The notes below the pieces were generated by a model. The model had not been told where the DNA came from. It worked only from the letters and a program-made list of their open reading frames with translations, and searched no databases. A program made the translations under genes and the position numbers. A stretch of 64,000 nucleotides of DNA from Anaerococcus nagyae (lineage in GTDB: Bacteria > Bacillota > Clostridia > Tissierellales > Peptoniphilaceae): assembly GCF_017874535.1 (NCBI RefSeq), contig NZ_JAGGLS010000007.1:1-64000 (forward strand). Reading direction: 5' to 3'. How positions within the stretch are numbered: position 1 is the stretch's first letter; the number at the start of each line of letters is the position of its first letter. This document shows, in pieces, positions 43,329 through 52,738 of the stretch.

Positions 43329-45044
43329 ATGAAAAAGTTAAAAAAAGCTGTAAACTTATTATTTTTAAGTTTTTTAGTTTTTATACCACAAACGGTCTTT
43401 GCTGAAAACTTTGATCATATCAATATAGATGTTGATGTTGATAAAAATGGTATAGGAAAAGTAAATGAAGAGTGGCAAATTGATGAAAGAGATAATGATT
43501 TTAGTGAAAGATATAAAAATATTGAAAATCTAAAAGGAATTAAAATTGAAGATTTTTCCGTATCCATGGACGGTAAGAATTTTAGCCCAAAAGATCCTTG
43601 GAATATAGATGAAAGTTTTGAGCGAAAAGCTTACAAATATGGTCGCATAGACGATAACGATAATGAAGTAGAGCTTTGCTGGGGCATATCTAAACGAAAT
43701 GAAAATAACACCTATGAACTAAAATATAAAATTAATCCAATAATAATTGGTCTAAATGATAGCGATATGCTATTTTTCGAATTTGTAGGAGCACGTCTAG
43801 ATCCAAAACCAAATAATTTTACTATAAAAATAAATTCCTACAATCCTATAAATGAAAATACAAAGATGTGGGCTTTTGGATATGAGGGAGATATTGATAA
43901 CAAAAATGGAACTATTGTTGCAAAAACAACTGGAGACATTAGCAAAGGAAGAATACTACTCAAATTCCCAAAAGGAACTTTCAATACCAGCTACAGAGAA
44001 AATAAAATTTTTGATGACTACAAAGATGTGGCCTTTGAGGGTGCTAACTTTGAAGACAGCGAAGGTACAGCCCAGCTTACAGATGACGATTCGGATTTTC
44101 CTGCTTTTTTAGTAGCCATTGTTACTCTATTTGGTATAGGTCTTGGAGCATTTGGTATAAAAAAAGCTGTGGATGAGGCAAATACCTATAAATTTGCCAA
44201 CATAAAAGAAATACCAGACATAAAAAATATAAAACATTATAATTTTGATCAAATACCTTATGAGGGAAATTTAGAAGATTTATATTTAATTGCAAAGAAT
44301 GCCTACCCAAATAAAACAAATTTTGATAATCTTATCAATGCATTTTTCTTAAAATGGATAAATGAAGGAGTAATTAGCTTTATAGAAGATAAAAAAGACC
44401 ACGGGCCTTTTAAAAAATCCTTAGATCAAATAGAAATCAATCACAAACTAGAAAATATGGGACAAATAGAAGAAGATTTATTTGGATATCTCATAGGCGC
44501 AGCATATGAAAAAGATAGTGGGAAAATCACAGAATCATCATTAAAAAAATATATGAAGAAAAACCATAAATCCTTAGAAAATCTCTCCCAAAGAATAGAC
44601 AAATCTAGTTTAGATACATTAATATCAAAAGGATATGTAGAAAAAGTAACCAAGGCAAAAGCAAGAGGCAAAACAAAAGAAGAACTCCATCTTACAGAAG
44701 AAGGTATGGATTTATACAAAAATTTTGTAGGATTCAAAAATTACCTAGAAGACTATGAAAATATAGATACAAAAAAAATTGAAGATATAAGCATTTTGGA
44801 TAAATATATGATATTTGCTGCTCTGTTTGGTATCAGCGAAGATGCCTACGATAGATTTGTAAATGTAAATCCAGATTATGCATATTACGGGTTTTATAAC
44901 TACCATATGATCCACCACATAAGTAACTACTCTCACGCTACAAGTACAGGTGGAGAAAGCTCATCCTTTGCAGGAGCTGGTGGATCAGCATCCTTTGGCG
45001 GAGGAGCCGGAGGATTTGGCGGTGGCGGAGGTGGCGGCCGTTAA
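43329..45044 (+). CDS. DUF2207 membrane protein with Gly-rich tail
   Basis: 571 residues. A signal peptide (LLFLSFLVFIPQTVFA) precedes a beta-rich extracellular DUF2207 domain (about 25-240), a membrane helix (FPAFLVAIVTLFGIGLGAF) and a cytoplasmic part (about 290-570) ending in a Gly-rich tail (GGGAGGFGGGGGGGR). Family function is unknown. I chose the ATG at 43329 because AAAGGAG lies just before it; a TTG at 43314 is less likely. It is a single gene. Confidence 0.85.
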   Translation: MKKLKKAVNLLFLSFLVFIPQTVFAENFDHINIDVDVDKNGIGKVNEEWQIDERDNDFSERYKNIENLKGIKIEDFSVSMDGKNFSPKDPWNIDESFERKAYKYGRIDDNDNEVELCWGISKRNENNTYELKYKINPIIIGLNDSDMLFFEFVGARLDPKPNNFTIKINSYNPINENTKMWAFGYEGDIDNKNGTIVAKTTGDISKGRILLKFPKGTFNTSYRENKIFDDYKDVAFEGANFEDSEGTAQLTDDDSDFPAFLVAIVTLFGIGLGAFGIKKAVDEANTYKFANIKEIPDIKNIKHYNFDQIPYEGNLEDLYLIAKNAYPNKTNFDNLINAFFLKWINEGVISFIEDKKDHGPFKKSLDQIEINHKLENMGQIEEDLFGYLIGAAYEKDSGKITESSLKKYMKKNHKSLENLSQRIDKSSLDTLISKGYVEKVTKAKARGKTKEELHLTEEGMDLYKNFVGFKNYLEDYENIDTKKIEDISILDKYMIFAALFGISEDAYDRFVNVNPDYAYYGFYNYHMIHHISNYSHATSTGGESSSFAGAGGSASFGGGAGGFGGGGGGGR

Positions 45045-45080
45045 AAAATAAAATAAAAAGTCTAATAGCAAAAAATGAAC

Positions 45081-45592
45081 TGACTCAAAAAAGTTAGACC
45101 TAAAAACCTAACTAAAGGAGGTCAGTTCTTTTATGGCAAAATATAGCACAGAATTCAAAATGAAAGTAGTAAAAGAATATTTAGAATCCAATATCTCATA
45201 TAAAAATTTATCAGATAAGTACAATATAACAACTTCAAGTATAATTAAAAACTGGGTAAATGCGTACAAGTCACAAGGCTTTGAAGAGCTAAAAGTAAAA
45301 AGGAAAAATACACAATATACAATGGAAAATTTCTTTGGAATATTAAAACAAGAAATATATTACGGAAATAAATTCTATTCGTACGAGCACTTAAAGAAAA
45401 CAATTGAAGACTTCATAAAATATTATAACGAAGAAAGAATAAAAGAAAAACTAGGATATTTATCACCAGTAGAATATAGAAAGAAGAATGCAGCATAAAA
45501 ATTTCCTACCCCTAGGGGTAGGAATGAAACAAAGAAATACCAGAGTAAGCTTTTAAGCTAATTCTGATACTAGGTCCAACTTTATGGGGGCA
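45081..45592 (+). mobile_element. Internally deleted IS3-family (IS150-like) element
   Basis: About 512 bp bounded by TGACTCAAAAAAGTTAGACC at the left and the inverted TGCCCCCATAAAGTTGGACC at the right (TG...CA ends). It contains a single short gene in which the orfA start is joined to the orfB end, and a palindrome CCTACCCCTAGGGGTAGG at about 45507-45524. No clear target duplication was seen. Confidence 0.75.
45133..45498 (+). pseudogene. Fusion of IS3 OrfA start and OrfB end
   Basis: 121 codons, frame intact. Residues 1-63 are the OrfA helix-turn-helix (YSTEFKMKVVKEYLESN, TTSSIIKNWVNAY). From about residue 64, TMENFFGILKQEIYYG and YNEERIKEKLGYLSPVEYRK are the end of the OrfB DDE transposase and keep only the final catalytic Glu. 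The first two catalytic Asp residues are missing, so it cannot transpose itself. AAAGGAGG precedes the ATG, so a DNA-binding mini-protein may still be made and could bind IS ends. Confidence 0.8.
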
Positions 45593-45619
45593 CCTTAAAA
45601 AACGCTCTTAGACTTTTAT

Positions 45620-46075
45620 CTATTTATAAATAACTTGTACCTTATTATCCTTAAAAATTTTAAGGATTTCATCCTTTTTTTCGATAGGAAAACGCCAAGT
45701 ATCAATAGAATTTGAGTTGATGACCAAAGTAAATATCGCTTGCTTATCCTCAGTTATAAAATTTACTTGTTTCAGATCAGAAAATTCATGTTTTTGATTG
45801 ATAAAGGATACATTTCCTTGAAAAATAAAGCCATCATGTAAAAATCCCCTATTAAATCTAGCTGCAATAACATATATTGATATAACTACACACATAACAA
45901 AAGTTTCGCTAATCTTAAATTTTATAAAGTATCCAAAAACTATAAAAATAAGCCACACAAATAAGAGAGATAAAGTATCCATCTTATTAATAGCAGGTCT
46001 AATAATAATATCCTTGCCTTTATAAAAAATAATCCCAGCAAGAATTAGAAAAATAACAGTAATTAAATAAACCAT
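45620..46075 (-). CDS. Small membrane protein with PH-like C-terminal domain
   Basis: 151 residues, not recognised. Three hydrophobic helices (about 1-17, 33-53 and 55-75) are followed by a soluble beta-rich end (FIFQGNVSFINQKHEFSDLKQV, FTLVINSNSIDTWRFPIE) that looks like a bacterial PH-type or DUF5673-like domain. I prefer the ATG at 46075 because GGGGGA lies before it; the frame also has an ATG at 46087. It is divergent from the LURP-one gene. Confidence 0.6.
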   Translation of the reverse strand: MVYLITVIFLILAGIIFYKGKDIIIRPAINKMDTLSLLFVWLIFIVFGYFIKFKISETFVMCVVISIYVIAARFNRGFLHDGFIFQGNVSFINQKHEFSDLKQVNFITEDKQAIFTLVINSNSIDTWRFPIEKKDEILKIFKDNKVQVIYK

Positions 46076-46152
46076 AAAATCCCCCATTCATTTGTTAATT
46101 TATACAAGTATTATATAATAGAAGAAAGCTTAAAGTAAATAAAGGATAGACT

Positions 46153-46659
46153 ATGAAAAAATTATATTTTAAAGAAAAATTTTTCAAGATTACAGATCAT
46201 TATCCAATTTTGGATGAAGATGGGAGAGAAGCTTACTACCTAGATCAGGATTTTACATTTATAGGTTATAAGTCAAGTGTAAGTGATCCTAATGGAAAAA
46301 AAATAATAAATATATCAAGAGAGCTTATAGCTTTTTTCCCAAAGTACACTATAGACTTTGCTGATGGATCCCAAATGGTTATTCAACAAAAATTCGAGTT
46401 TTTTAGACACAAAGTTCATGTTTACATGGATAATGAAACTTTAGAGCTAAAAGGCGATATATTCCACTATGACTTTGATATTAAAAATAGCTCTGATAAA
46501 AATATAGGAACAGTAAACAGGAAGATTTTTACTCTAACAGATACTTACGAACTAGCAATTTTTGATGAAAATTATACGGAGGAACTTATAGCCTTAGTAA
46601 TCTGTCTAAATAATATGATAGATAGAGAACGCGCCAATTCATCAGCATCTAACGGCTAA
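46153..46659 (+). CDS. LURP-one-related (tubby-like) family protein
   Basis: 168 residues with a beta-rich LURP-one/YxjI fold. Signs are KLYFKEKFFKITDHYPILDEDG at the start, IINISRELIAFFPKYTI and YDFDIKNSSDKNIGTVNRK. Cytoplasmic; function unknown, with some family members thought to bind lipids. AAAGGAT precedes the ATG. It is followed nine bases later by the M42 peptidase gene. Confidence 0.82.
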   Translation: MKKLYFKEKFFKITDHYPILDEDGREAYYLDQDFTFIGYKSSVSDPNGKKIINISRELIAFFPKYTIDFADGSQMVIQQKFEFFRHKVHVYMDNETLELKGDIFHYDFDIKNSSDKNIGTVNRKIFTLTDTYELAIFDENYTEELIALVICLNNMIDRERANSSASNG

Positions 46660-46668
46660 GGAGAGAAA

Positions 46669-47688
46669 ATGACACAACAAATATTAAATTATATAGAAAA
46701 ACTTTGTAATACTCCTTCCCCAACTGGATATACAAAAAGAGCCGAAAAATACCTAATAGACGAGTTTACCAAAATGGGATACGAACCTTACCAAACTCAT
46801 AAAGGAAATGTAGTTGTACCTATAAATGAAGGCAATAGTAATGGATTGCTCTTATCAGCTCATATTGATACCCTAGGTCTTATGGTTAGATCTATAAAAT
46901 CAAATGGTAGAGTTCGTGTTACAACACTTGGTGGATTTCCTCTTTCTTATGCAGAACAAGAAAATGTTACAATCATAACTCGCGAAGGCAAAGAATTTAC
47001 TGGAGTATTGAGAATAAATAATCCAGCAGTCCATGGTTCAAGCGATCCAAAAGAAATTACCCGAGATGATATTAATATGGAAGTAGTAATAGACGAAATC
47101 ACTAATTCTTTCGAAGAAACCGAAAAACTTGGCATATCTGCAGGAGATTTTATAGCTCTTGATCCTAGATTTAGAGTGGACAATGGATTTGTGAAATCTC
47201 GTCATCTAGATGATAAGGCAAGTGCTGGACTTCTTATGGCTATTGCCAAAGATATAAAAGAAAATAATATAAAAATCAATCGTCCACTCTATATGACTTT
47301 TACAGTTTATGAAGAAGTAGGACATGGTGCAGCCAGCGGTCATCCAAAAGGAATAACTGATATGGTCGCTGTAGATATGGGTGTAGTTTATGATGACCTT
47401 AAGACAGATGAAACCAAAGTTTCAATATGTGCAAAAGATTCGTCAGGTCCATACAATTTTGATCTGACTAATGATTTAATCGAAATTGCTAAAACTGAAA
47501 ATATAGATTACGCTATAGACATCTATCCATTCTATGGATCAGATGCCTCAGCAGCAGTTGTAAGTGCAAATGACTTTCGTCATGCCCTAATAGGCGCAGG
47601 AGTGGCAGCAAGTCATGGCTATGAAAGAACTCATGTAAATGGACTTAATGGCCTTTATGATTTACTAAAAGCTTATATTCAAAAATAA
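46669..47688 (+). CDS. M42 family metallo-aminopeptidase
   Basis: 339 residues. The metal ligands are visible in LLSAHIDTLGLMVR (about 63-76), RHLDDKASAGLL (about 182-193), FTVYEEVGHGAA (about 208-219) and the later VDMG and YGSDASAA segments. The PDZ-like insert (about 75-170) is usual for M42/FrvX enzymes. It removes N-terminal residues from peptides in the cytoplasm using two metal ions. It is co-directional with the LURP-one gene. Confidence 0.9.
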   Translation: MTQQILNYIEKLCNTPSPTGYTKRAEKYLIDEFTKMGYEPYQTHKGNVVVPINEGNSNGLLLSAHIDTLGLMVRSIKSNGRVRVTTLGGFPLSYAEQENVTIITREGKEFTGVLRINNPAVHGSSDPKEITRDDINMEVVIDEITNSFEETEKLGISAGDFIALDPRFRVDNGFVKSRHLDDKASAGLLMAIAKDIKENNIKINRPLYMTFTVYEEVGHGAASGHPKGITDMVAVDMGVVYDDLKTDETKVSICAKDSSGPYNFDLTNDLIEIAKTENIDYAIDIYPFYGSDASAAVVSANDFRHALIGAGVAASHGYERTHVNGLNGLYDLLKAYIQK

Positions 47689-47756
47689 AATCCCATTATT
47701 AATAACTTTTAAATAAAATTGTTGTAATTTTTAATATTTTGGTTATAATTAAAGTA

Positions 47757-47850
47757 GCAGAAAGGGAGTAGCCCAATTATTTAGTCGTCAGAACGAATTT
47801 ATATTCCGGTTAAATAAACCCTCACAAGGTGGCAAGACTTTTGGCGGTAC
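47757..47850 (+). ncRNA. yybP-ykoY manganese riboswitch
   Basis: The leader of the P-type ATPase gene has the two conserved loops of this class: AAAGGGAGTAGC at the 5' side and GGTGGCAAGACTTTTGG at the 3' side, joined by a GTCGTCA-containing arm. The 3' part overlaps the 5' arm of a terminator, so Mn2+ binding would prevent termination and switch the efflux ATPase on. Confidence 0.82.
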
Positions 47851-47869
47851 TCGTCAAAAGTCTTTTTTA
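47835..47869 (+). terminator. Riboswitch-controlled terminator
   Basis: AGACTTTTG pairs with CAAAAGTCT across about 11 bases, followed by six T. It shares its 5' arm with the riboswitch aptamer and lies 36 bases before the ATPase start. Confidence 0.85.
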
Positions 47870-47904
47870 TTACCATTTTTGCAAAAACATTTATAGGAGG
47901 AATT

Positions 47905-50574
47905 ATGGACTACCAAGGTTCTAAAAAAGAAATATTAGAAAAAATTGGATCTGATCCTAAAAAGGGTCTAAGCTCTAATGAAGCAAGTAGCCGTTTGGAA
48001 AAATACGGACCCAATAAAATAGAATCATCCAATAAGAAATCTCTGGGCAAAAAAATTCTAGAGCAAATCCTTGATCCAATGGTAATCTTACTTATATTAG
48101 CATCAATAGTATCCATGTTTACTGGAGATAAAATAGAAGCTATTATAATAATTGCAATTGTAGTTATCAATGCTATTATGAGTATCTACCAAGAAGGTCA
48201 AGCCGAAGATTCTGTAGCAGCACTACAAAAAATGAGCTCTCCAGAGGCTACAGTTATTAGAGATGGCAAGCGTGGAAAGGTTAAAGCAGAAGATCTAGTA
48301 CCAGGAGATATAGTTGTTCTTGAAACAGGAGATATTATACCAGCTGATATTAGGCTTCTAGACTCACGCAACCTACAAATTGATGAATCATCTTTAACAG
48401 GTGAATCTGTGTCAGTAGAAAAAGATGCTGAAGAGCTTTATGACAAAGAAGTAGGTATAGGAGATCGTAAGAACTTTGCCTATTCATCGTCAATTGTAAC
48501 CTATGGACACGGTGAAGGTCTTATAACTTCAACAGGTCATAATACAGAAATCGGTAGAATAGCAACAAGTCTTGATACCGTAGAAGATAAGCAAACCCCA
48601 CTACAAAGGCAACTTAAAGACCTATCTAAAAAGCTTGCTATTTTAGTAGTTATCATATGTGCATTAGTATTTGTTGTAGGCTACTTTAGAACATCAATGA
48701 GTATATTAGATAACTTTATGGTTGCAGTATCTCTTGCAGTAGCAGCAATACCTGAAGGACTTACAGCTGTTGTAACTATAGTATTATCTATAGGTATGAA
48801 TAGAATGGTTGATAGAAAAGCAATAGTTAAAAACTTAGTTTCAGTAGAAACCCTAGGTTCAACTACAGCAATTTGTTCAGATAAGACAGGAACTCTTACA
48901 CAAAATGAAATGACTATAACAAAAGTTTACACAGACTTTAAAGAATATGATGTTGAAGGAAGTGGATACACTCCAAAAGGTGATATCTCACACAAAGGCG
49001 ATGTAATAGATGATGATAGTCAAATTAAGCTAATCATGACAATTGCATCATTAAGTAACGATGCAAACTTGATTGAAAAAAATGGATCCTACGAAATTAC
49101 AGGTGATCCTACAGAAGCTGCAATGCTTACTCTATCTGAAAAATGGGATATTGTTCAAGAAGACTTAAACGAGGCTCATCCAAGAATAGATGAAATCCCA
49201 TTCGATTCAGATAGAAAGATGATGACAACTTTCCATAATATTGATAAAAATTATTATGCAATGACAAAGGGTGCACCAGATGTTATGATTAATAACTCAT
49301 CAAAAATTATGATAGATGGTAAGTTAGAAGATTTCACAGATGACTTAAAAGAAAAAGTTCTAAAAGAAAATACAAAACTTGCTAAACAAGCTCTTCGTGT
49401 TATGGCATATGCCTTTAAACCATATGAAAGTCTTGAAAATGAAGAGCTTTCAACAGAAAATATAGAACGTGAAATGGTATTTGTGGGCCTTACAGGTATG
49501 ATTGACCCACCAAGACCAGAAGCCAAAGCAGCTGTCGAAGAGTGTCACAACTCAGGTATAGATGTATTTATGATAACAGGTGACTATTTTGAAACAGCCC
49601 TTGCTATTGCAAAAGAACTTGGTATAGCAGAATGTGAAGATCAAGCCATGCAAGGAAGCGACCTAAATAATAAGTCAGAAGAAGAAATCAGAGAAATAGT
49701 AAAGACTAAGAGAATCTTTGCCAGAGTATCTCCACAAAATAAGGTGCAATTAGTAAATGCCCTACAAGCAAATGGTGAAGTAGTAGCCATGACAGGAGAT
49801 GGAGTAAATGATGCTCCAGCAATCAAAAACGCTGATATAGGTATATCAATGGGTATCACAGGAACCGACGTTGCCAAAGATACTGCTGATATGATCCTAG
49901 TAGATGATAACTTTGCTACAATAGTAAATGCAGTAGAAGAAGGTAGAGTAATTTTCTCAAATATTAAAAAGTTTGTATCTTTCCTACTTTCATGTAATAT
50001 TGCAGAAGTGGCTATAGTATTTTTATCAATACTATTTGGCTTACCAAGTCCACTTACACCTATTCAACTACTTTGGCTAAACCTAGTAACAGATGCTTTT
50101 CCAGCCCTAGCACTAGGAGTTGAACCAGCGGAAGCAGATATAATGGAACGTAAACCTCGTGATCCAGATGCTGCAATTACATCAGGTGAAACAGGAAAAG
50201 GAATCATCTTCCAATCCATAGCTATAACAATATCAGTACTACTCGCCTATGTCATAGGACTAAAATACATCTTCCCTAACAACATAGAAGGTGCACATAC
50301 AATGGTATTTGCAACACTTATAACAAGTGAACTTCTAAGAGCATTCTCAGTAAGAAGTGAAAAATATACTCTAAAAGAACTAGGTTGGTTCTCAAACAAG
50401 AACCTAGTAAAAGCAAATCTATTATCCTTTGCCCTATTACTAGTAGTAATGTATGTTCCAATCCTTAGAAAGCTCTTTGAACTAGAATTTATATCATGGC
50501 AATGGTGGATAATACTACTACTATCATTCCTACCACTACTTATAGGCGAGATTAGAAAAAGAATTAGAAAATAG
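47905..50574 (+). CDS. P-type Mn2+/Ca2+ efflux ATPase
   Basis: 889 residues, P2A class. The actuator domain has LTGES (about 165), the phosphorylation site CSDKTGTLTQ contains the catalytic Asp near residue 326, the nucleotide domain has KGAPDVM, and the hinge has TGDGVNDAPA. M4 has PEGLTAVVTI (about 283) and M6 has NLVTDAFPALALGVEP, close to SERCA-type Ca2+ sites. The manganese riboswitch in its leader indicates Mn2+ export, as known for the L. lactis YoaB group. AGGAGGAATT precedes the ATG. Confidence 0.92.
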   Translation: MDYQGSKKEILEKIGSDPKKGLSSNEASSRLEKYGPNKIESSNKKSLGKKILEQILDPMVILLILASIVSMFTGDKIEAIIIIAIVVINAIMSIYQEGQAEDSVAALQKMSSPEATVIRDGKRGKVKAEDLVPGDIVVLETGDIIPADIRLLDSRNLQIDESSLTGESVSVEKDAEELYDKEVGIGDRKNFAYSSSIVTYGHGEGLITSTGHNTEIGRIATSLDTVEDKQTPLQRQLKDLSKKLAILVVIICALVFVVGYFRTSMSILDNFMVAVSLAVAAIPEGLTAVVTIVLSIGMNRMVDRKAIVKNLVSVETLGSTTAICSDKTGTLTQNEMTITKVYTDFKEYDVEGSGYTPKGDISHKGDVIDDDSQIKLIMTIASLSNDANLIEKNGSYEITGDPTEAAMLTLSEKWDIVQEDLNEAHPRIDEIPFDSDRKMMTTFHNIDKNYYAMTKGAPDVMINNSSKIMIDGKLEDFTDDLKEKVLKENTKLAKQALRVMAYAFKPYESLENEELSTENIEREMVFVGLTGMIDPPRPEAKAAVEECHNSGIDVFMITGDYFETALAIAKELGIAECEDQAMQGSDLNNKSEEEIREIVKTKRIFARVSPQNKVQLVNALQANGEVVAMTGDGVNDAPAIKNADIGISMGITGTDVAKDTADMILVDDNFATIVNAVEEGRVIFSNIKKFVSFLLSCNIAEVAIVFLSILFGLPSPLTPIQLLWLNLVTDAFPALALGVEPAEADIMERKPRDPDAAITSGETGKGIIFQSIAITISVLLAYVIGLKYIFPNNIEGAHTMVFATLITSELLRAFSVRSEKYTLKELGWFSNKNLVKANLLSFALLLVVMYVPILRKLFELEFISWQWWIILLLSFLPLLIGEIRKRIRK

Positions 50575-50620
50575 TTTAAAATTAACTTAAGTAAACTATG
50601 TAAGATTTTACGTATAAAAA

Positions 50621-50662
50621 CCTCCTGATTAGTGTAAAGAAAATTAATCAGGGGGATTTTTA
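50621..50662 (+). terminator. Terminator of the P-type ATPase gene
   Basis: CCTCCTGATTA pairs with TAATCAGGGGG over a 13-base loop, followed by ATTTTTATT. A second hairpin, CTGGAG/CTCCAG at about 50682-50702, follows. Confidence 0.85.
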
Positions 50663-50815
50663 TTATGAGAACAGATCAAAAAACTGGAGTTAGGTGGCTC
50701 CAGTCTTATTTACTATATTCTTATGACTTGTTATCTAACCATTATTAAAGAAAAGATCTTATGAATGTATAAGGCGGCTTCTATAGTTAACTTTTTTTAT
50801 AACTTGACACATATT

Positions 50816-51244
50816 CTAAATCTGAAAATCAAAAATATACCCTATACCTAAATCACTGTTAAAAATATACATAGTTCTATGGCCATGCTTATCAATATTT
50901 TTTTCAAAAGAGTATACAGTATTAGGCTTTTTTTCTAAAGAATCTATAGAATCACATAAGTCATTATAATTATCTATCTCAGACTCGTATGTCGACATCA
51001 TTGTTTTGAACCTTTTTACCTCCTTATAGTAATTATCATCTATACTTTTTCCGTCTATTTTTTCATCTTTTTTAGATTTAATTTCATATATATCAAAATA
51101 ATCATCACCAAAAGCTCTTTCAGATTTAAATATCCTCTTTGTATAATAAGGCTTATCTATATGATAAGGCTTTTCTAAAACTATCAAAGATACCCCTAAT
51201 ATTATTGTAAAAATTAAAAAATATATATTCTTTTTATTTTTCAT
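50816..51244 (-). CDS. Membrane-anchored partner of the SAR2788-like protein
   Basis: 142 residues, not recognised. An N-terminal helix (IYFLIFTIILGVSLIVL) precedes an outside domain rich in Asp, Lys and Tyr (SKKDEKIDGKSIDDNYYKEV) that ends GHRTMYIFNSDLGIGYIF. I chose the ATG at 51244, two bases after the upstream stop; frames starting at 51316 would run deep into the upstream gene. It is tightly linked to the SAR2788-like gene, so it may be its immunity or accessory protein. Confidence 0.6.
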   Translation of the reverse strand: MKNKKNIYFLIFTIILGVSLIVLEKPYHIDKPYYTKRIFKSERAFGDDYFDIYEIKSKKDEKIDGKSIDDNYYKEVKRFKTMMSTYESEIDNYNDLCDSIDSLEKKPNTVYSFEKNIDKHGHRTMYIFNSDLGIGYIFDFQI

Positions 51245-51246
51245 TT

Positions 51247-51960
51247 TTATTTCTGCATTTCTATAGAAACATTTATAGGTTTTAAAACATCGATATGCTG
51301 ATTTAAATATCCCCAATTATTAACAAGTGTAGAAAATGTATTTTTATAGTCTGTTTTTAGTGAAAAGTCAAATGTATCGGTAATATATAATTTATTAGTT
51401 TTACTGTTAGAATACTCAAAAGCATGGATCGCATAATATAAATCTTTGCTATCATTCATTGTAAATCTATCACTATCTTCTCCTGATTGTATCCTATCAT
51501 AGACTTTCGTTTTCTTTATTGCTGTAGAAAATGCACCATTTGCTTCATAATATCTCATGCCATCAACCGAATATTCTACAAGTGTTCCGGATAATGGATA
51601 TCCATTATTTCTAGCTATTTTTGCTGCTGCTTTCCATGCTACTTTCAATTGGTTTTGTACACTAGAAGAAGAACCTGTAGATCTATAAGATATATTATTT
51701 TTATTATTAGCTACATAGTCAATAACTTCGTTTAATTGATCATCATCCATATTATCTAATGACTCTGTCATTTTTAGATTATCTTCAAGTGTATTAACAT
51801 CTAAAACATCAATCGGTGTTTCAAATTTTTTTGCAGAAACATAAGAAACACTATTTTGAGACCCATTATCTAAATTATCCGCTTTTACATTCTTTAGTGG
51901 AACTAAAAACATAAATGTAAACATAGCAACAATAGTGACTTCTTTTAAAACTTTATTCAT
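51247..51960 (-). CDS. SAR2788-like secreted putative toxin
   Basis: 237 residues. A signal peptide (about 1-27, TIVAMFTFMFLVPLKNVKA) indicates secretion. The mature part has LKVAWKAAAKIARNNGYPL, GTLVEYSVDGMRYYEANGAF, the ADTFDF-like ITDTFDFSLK and a C-terminal LVNNWGYLNQHIDVLKPINV. These match my memory of the SAR2788 family, annotated as putative toxin without proven activity. GGAGGT sits before the ATG at 51960. It is followed by the small membrane protein gene in the same transcript. Confidence 0.65.
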   Translation of the reverse strand: MNKVLKEVTIVAMFTFMFLVPLKNVKADNLDNGSQNSVSYVSAKKFETPIDVLDVNTLEDNLKMTESLDNMDDDQLNEVIDYVANNKNNISYRSTGSSSSVQNQLKVAWKAAAKIARNNGYPLSGTLVEYSVDGMRYYEANGAFSTAIKKTKVYDRIQSGEDSDRFTMNDSKDLYYAIHAFEYSNSKTNKLYITDTFDFSLKTDYKNTFSTLVNNWGYLNQHIDVLKPINVSIEMQK

Positions 51961-52303
51961 TTTATCTACCTCCATATAATTTTTTAACCATAGATTACTC
52001 TATTCCTATTAACAGCTTACCCAATTCATTAGTAATAAAACAAAAAAACATAATTCCATATTTATAACTCATCTACAAAAAAGCTTGTATTGAACAATGA
52101 TAGAGGAACTTAAAGCACGATATATGCTTAAAATCAGGTCTTAATCTCAAGCATTTATATACCTTGATGGGAGAATTTAAATTGAAGTTTGAATTTGAAT
52201 AAGTCACACTAGCATAGAATTAGATGTCTATATGTACACAAAAACTTATAAACACTTATCCTTATTTAAGATCTAGGTCAATCCATATCTTTGAGTTAAA
52301 TTC
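51961..52303. other. AT-rich spacer, no gene seen
   Basis: About 340 bases between the SAR2788-like gene start and the yjdF stop. The promoter of the SAR2788-like gene must lie near 51980-52030, but no strong match is evident. I see no RNA or repeat here. Confidence 0.4.
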
Positions 52304-52720
52304 CTATTTTCCCTTGTGCTTTTGCTTACGCTTTCTTTTTTTAAGCTCATACTTTTTCTCCTTTTCTAATCTCATTTTTTGTTTTTTATTAGCTTGTTTT
52401 TCCAACTTATATTTTTCTTTTTGCCTTTCCAATGCTAATTGAGATTTTGTGGATACTCCTACCTGTTTGCTTTGTCTTCCAGCTTCTCTCTGCAGTCTTT
52501 TAGGATTAGTTGCTTTCTTTTTAAGTTTAATATTAATATCTTGACTAAATCTAAGCTTATTATAATTTTTCAAAATAAAATTATATACTTCGTTATTTGT
52601 TGGCTCCGAACCAAAAACCACCCTACAAACTGATAAAGAGTTATCCTCAACCCTCTCAAAAACTCCTACCCAAAACGGATCCTCAAAATATACAGTTAAT
52701 TTTATTGATACTTTATTCAT
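52304..52720 (-). CDS. yjdF: YjdF family protein
   Basis: 138 residues. The N-terminal half is the YjdF domain: KLTVYFEDPFWVGVFERVED and VFGSEPTNNEVYNFIL. The C-terminal half is an extremely basic helix (KEKYKLEKQANKKQKMRLEKEKKYELKKRKRKQKHKGK region) that may bind nucleic acid. The biochemical role of YjdF is unknown. The gene is preceded by a leader resembling the yjdF RNA motif and by AGGAGGG seven bases before the ATG. Confidence 0.85.
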   Translation of the reverse strand: MNKVSIKLTVYFEDPFWVGVFERVEDNSLSVCRVVFGSEPTNNEVYNFILKNYNKLRFSQDINIKLKKKATNPKRLQREAGRQSKQVGVSTKSQLALERQKEKYKLEKQANKKQKMRLEKEKKYELKKRKRKQKHKGK

Positions 52721-52738
52721 ACATACCCTCCTTTATTT

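Noticed and set aside
45507-45524. Palindrome CCTACCCCTAGGGGTAGG as an origin or attachment site
   Set aside because: It lies inside the mini IS3 element and is better explained as part of it.
50665-50748. A 27-codon peptide (begins MRTDQKTGVRWLQSY) after a GGGGG run
   Set aside because: The apparent ribosome binding site is the 3' arm of the ATPase terminator and the frame overlaps a second hairpin; chance is likely.
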